Positions 63,622 to 64,000 of a stretch of DNA of 64,000 nucleotides are shown one piece after another; the first letter of the stretch is position 1, and every line of letters starts with the position of its first letter. The position numbers and the translations under genes were made by a program. This stretch comes from Alphaproteobacteria bacterium (lineage in GTDB: Bacteria > Pseudomonadota > Alphaproteobacteria > Micavibrionales > Micavibrionaceae): positions 186,001 through 250,000 of the forward strand of contig NVTV01000003.1 in NCBI GenBank assembly GCA_002401695.1, given 5' to 3'. The notes under the pieces are model-generated. The model was not told the origin of the DNA. It saw only the letters and a list, made by a program, of their open reading frames with translations, and ran no database searches.

Positions 63622-64000
63622 TCATCCGATGTCGAGTGTTTTCTTCGAATAAAAGATTGCGCCTGCCTGACCGTAACTTGAAATATACGGGGAAGATGCA
63701 TGAACGGCCATTACATCCCTGATTAACGGATCTTCCAAATCGAGGCCTCTTTGCCCCTTCATGAAAATCGCATCGCCCAATTTTGCACTGCTGAATTCAT
63801 CGCGATATTCCTGTGTTAAAATGGTGAGCTCTTTATCATTTTGATCCTTTTGGCCCCGCATAACAGTGCCGGACTTGCTGGCATTCATATAGTCCCATTG
63901 CTTATCCGATGTCATACCATTGAGAAGATGAAGCGTCGCACCGGCAAACGTCGTATGCAGGGTTAGCCTTACATTATCAACATGCATCATCGGGCTGCGC
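63622..64000 (-). CDS. Hypothetical protein, partial (runs off the window edge)
   Basis: At least 122 residues, and the frame stays open to the window end, so the true start may lie outside. It is polar, without obvious signal or membrane segments ('LLNGMTSDKQWDYMNAS', 'LTILTQEYRDEFSSAKLG'). I do not recognise it. It ends 22 bp before hisD on the same strand. Confidence 0.45.
   Translation of the reverse strand, partial: RSPMMHVDNVRLTLHTTFAGATLHLLNGMTSDKQWDYMNASKSGTVMRGQKDQNDKELTILTQEYRDEFSSAKLGDAIFMKGQRGLDLEDPLIRDVMAVHASSPYISSYGQAGAIFYSKKTLDIG

Noticed and set aside
1-64000. CRISPR arrays, insertion sequences, tRNA or rRNA genes
   Set aside because: No spaced direct-repeat arrays, transposase motifs with terminal repeats, or RNA gene signatures were seen on reading through; short RNAs could still be missed by eye.

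Overview
The window looks like the chromosome of a motile Gram-negative alphaproteobacterium of moderate, roughly mid-40s percent G+C. This is inferred from gene content and order: a DUF3576-type lipoprotein, leuS and lptE in a row with holA close by, Tim44-like/fxsA/secB, hslV and hslU, a general porin, and flagellar flgK/flgL. A Micavibrionales-like or deep Rhodospirillales-like lineage is my guess. There is no rRNA gene to settle it, and I saw no tRNA, CRISPR array, insertion sequence or phage.

Positions 1-25.3 kb hold a Dot/Icm-type (type IVB) secretion locus. It begins with the 3' end of a dotB-like ATPase gene, icmT, and a long acidic exported protein with a TcpQ-like C-terminus. From 14.5 to 24.7 kb the order matches the Legionella icmL-icmK-icmE-icmG-icmC-icmD-icmJ-icmB core: DotI, DotH, DotG, a DotF/TraP-like protein, a multiplied IcmC/IcmD-like membrane protein, IcmD, IcmJ and the DotO/IcmB ATPase. 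A small bitopic protein of unknown function follows. Set into the locus on the opposite strand is a seven-gene block (14.2 down to 2.9 kb): five tandem paralogues of an exported protein family that I do not recognise, followed by flgK and flgL. The five share long conserved motifs but differ in their Cys-rich N-termini. This family, together with the IcmC-position protein built from three IcmD-like units, is the best candidate for something undescribed.

Positions 25.3-31 kb carry a Tas-like aldo/keto reductase, a putative glycosyltransferase, a divergent TetR/SDR pair, mltA and a Tim44-like gene. From 31 to 39.8 kb lies a compact plus-strand housekeeping run: fxsA, secB, ppsR, maf, aroE, coaE, an AEC permease, dnaQ and queC-queD-queE. 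Many of its genes overlap by a few bases, and two AT-rich orphan membrane genes are wedged in at ATGA overlaps. From 46.7 down to 39.8 kb on the minus strand are the DUF3576 lipoprotein, leuS, lptE, a GCS2-family ligase-like gene, holA and a small phosphatase. leuS carries a perfect 48-bp in-frame tandem duplication at its editing domain.

Positions 47-55.6 kb contain a strongly codon-biased porin, a YggS-type PLP protein, a winged-helix regulator, an Smr protein, an M23 peptidase and several orphans. From 55.7 to 59 kb hslU and hslV are separated by a divergent terC, and a near-identical hairpin sits about 40 bp beyond each hsl stop codon. The window closes with a GST-like gene, a trypsin-like lipoprotein, hisB, greB, hisD and a truncated orphan.
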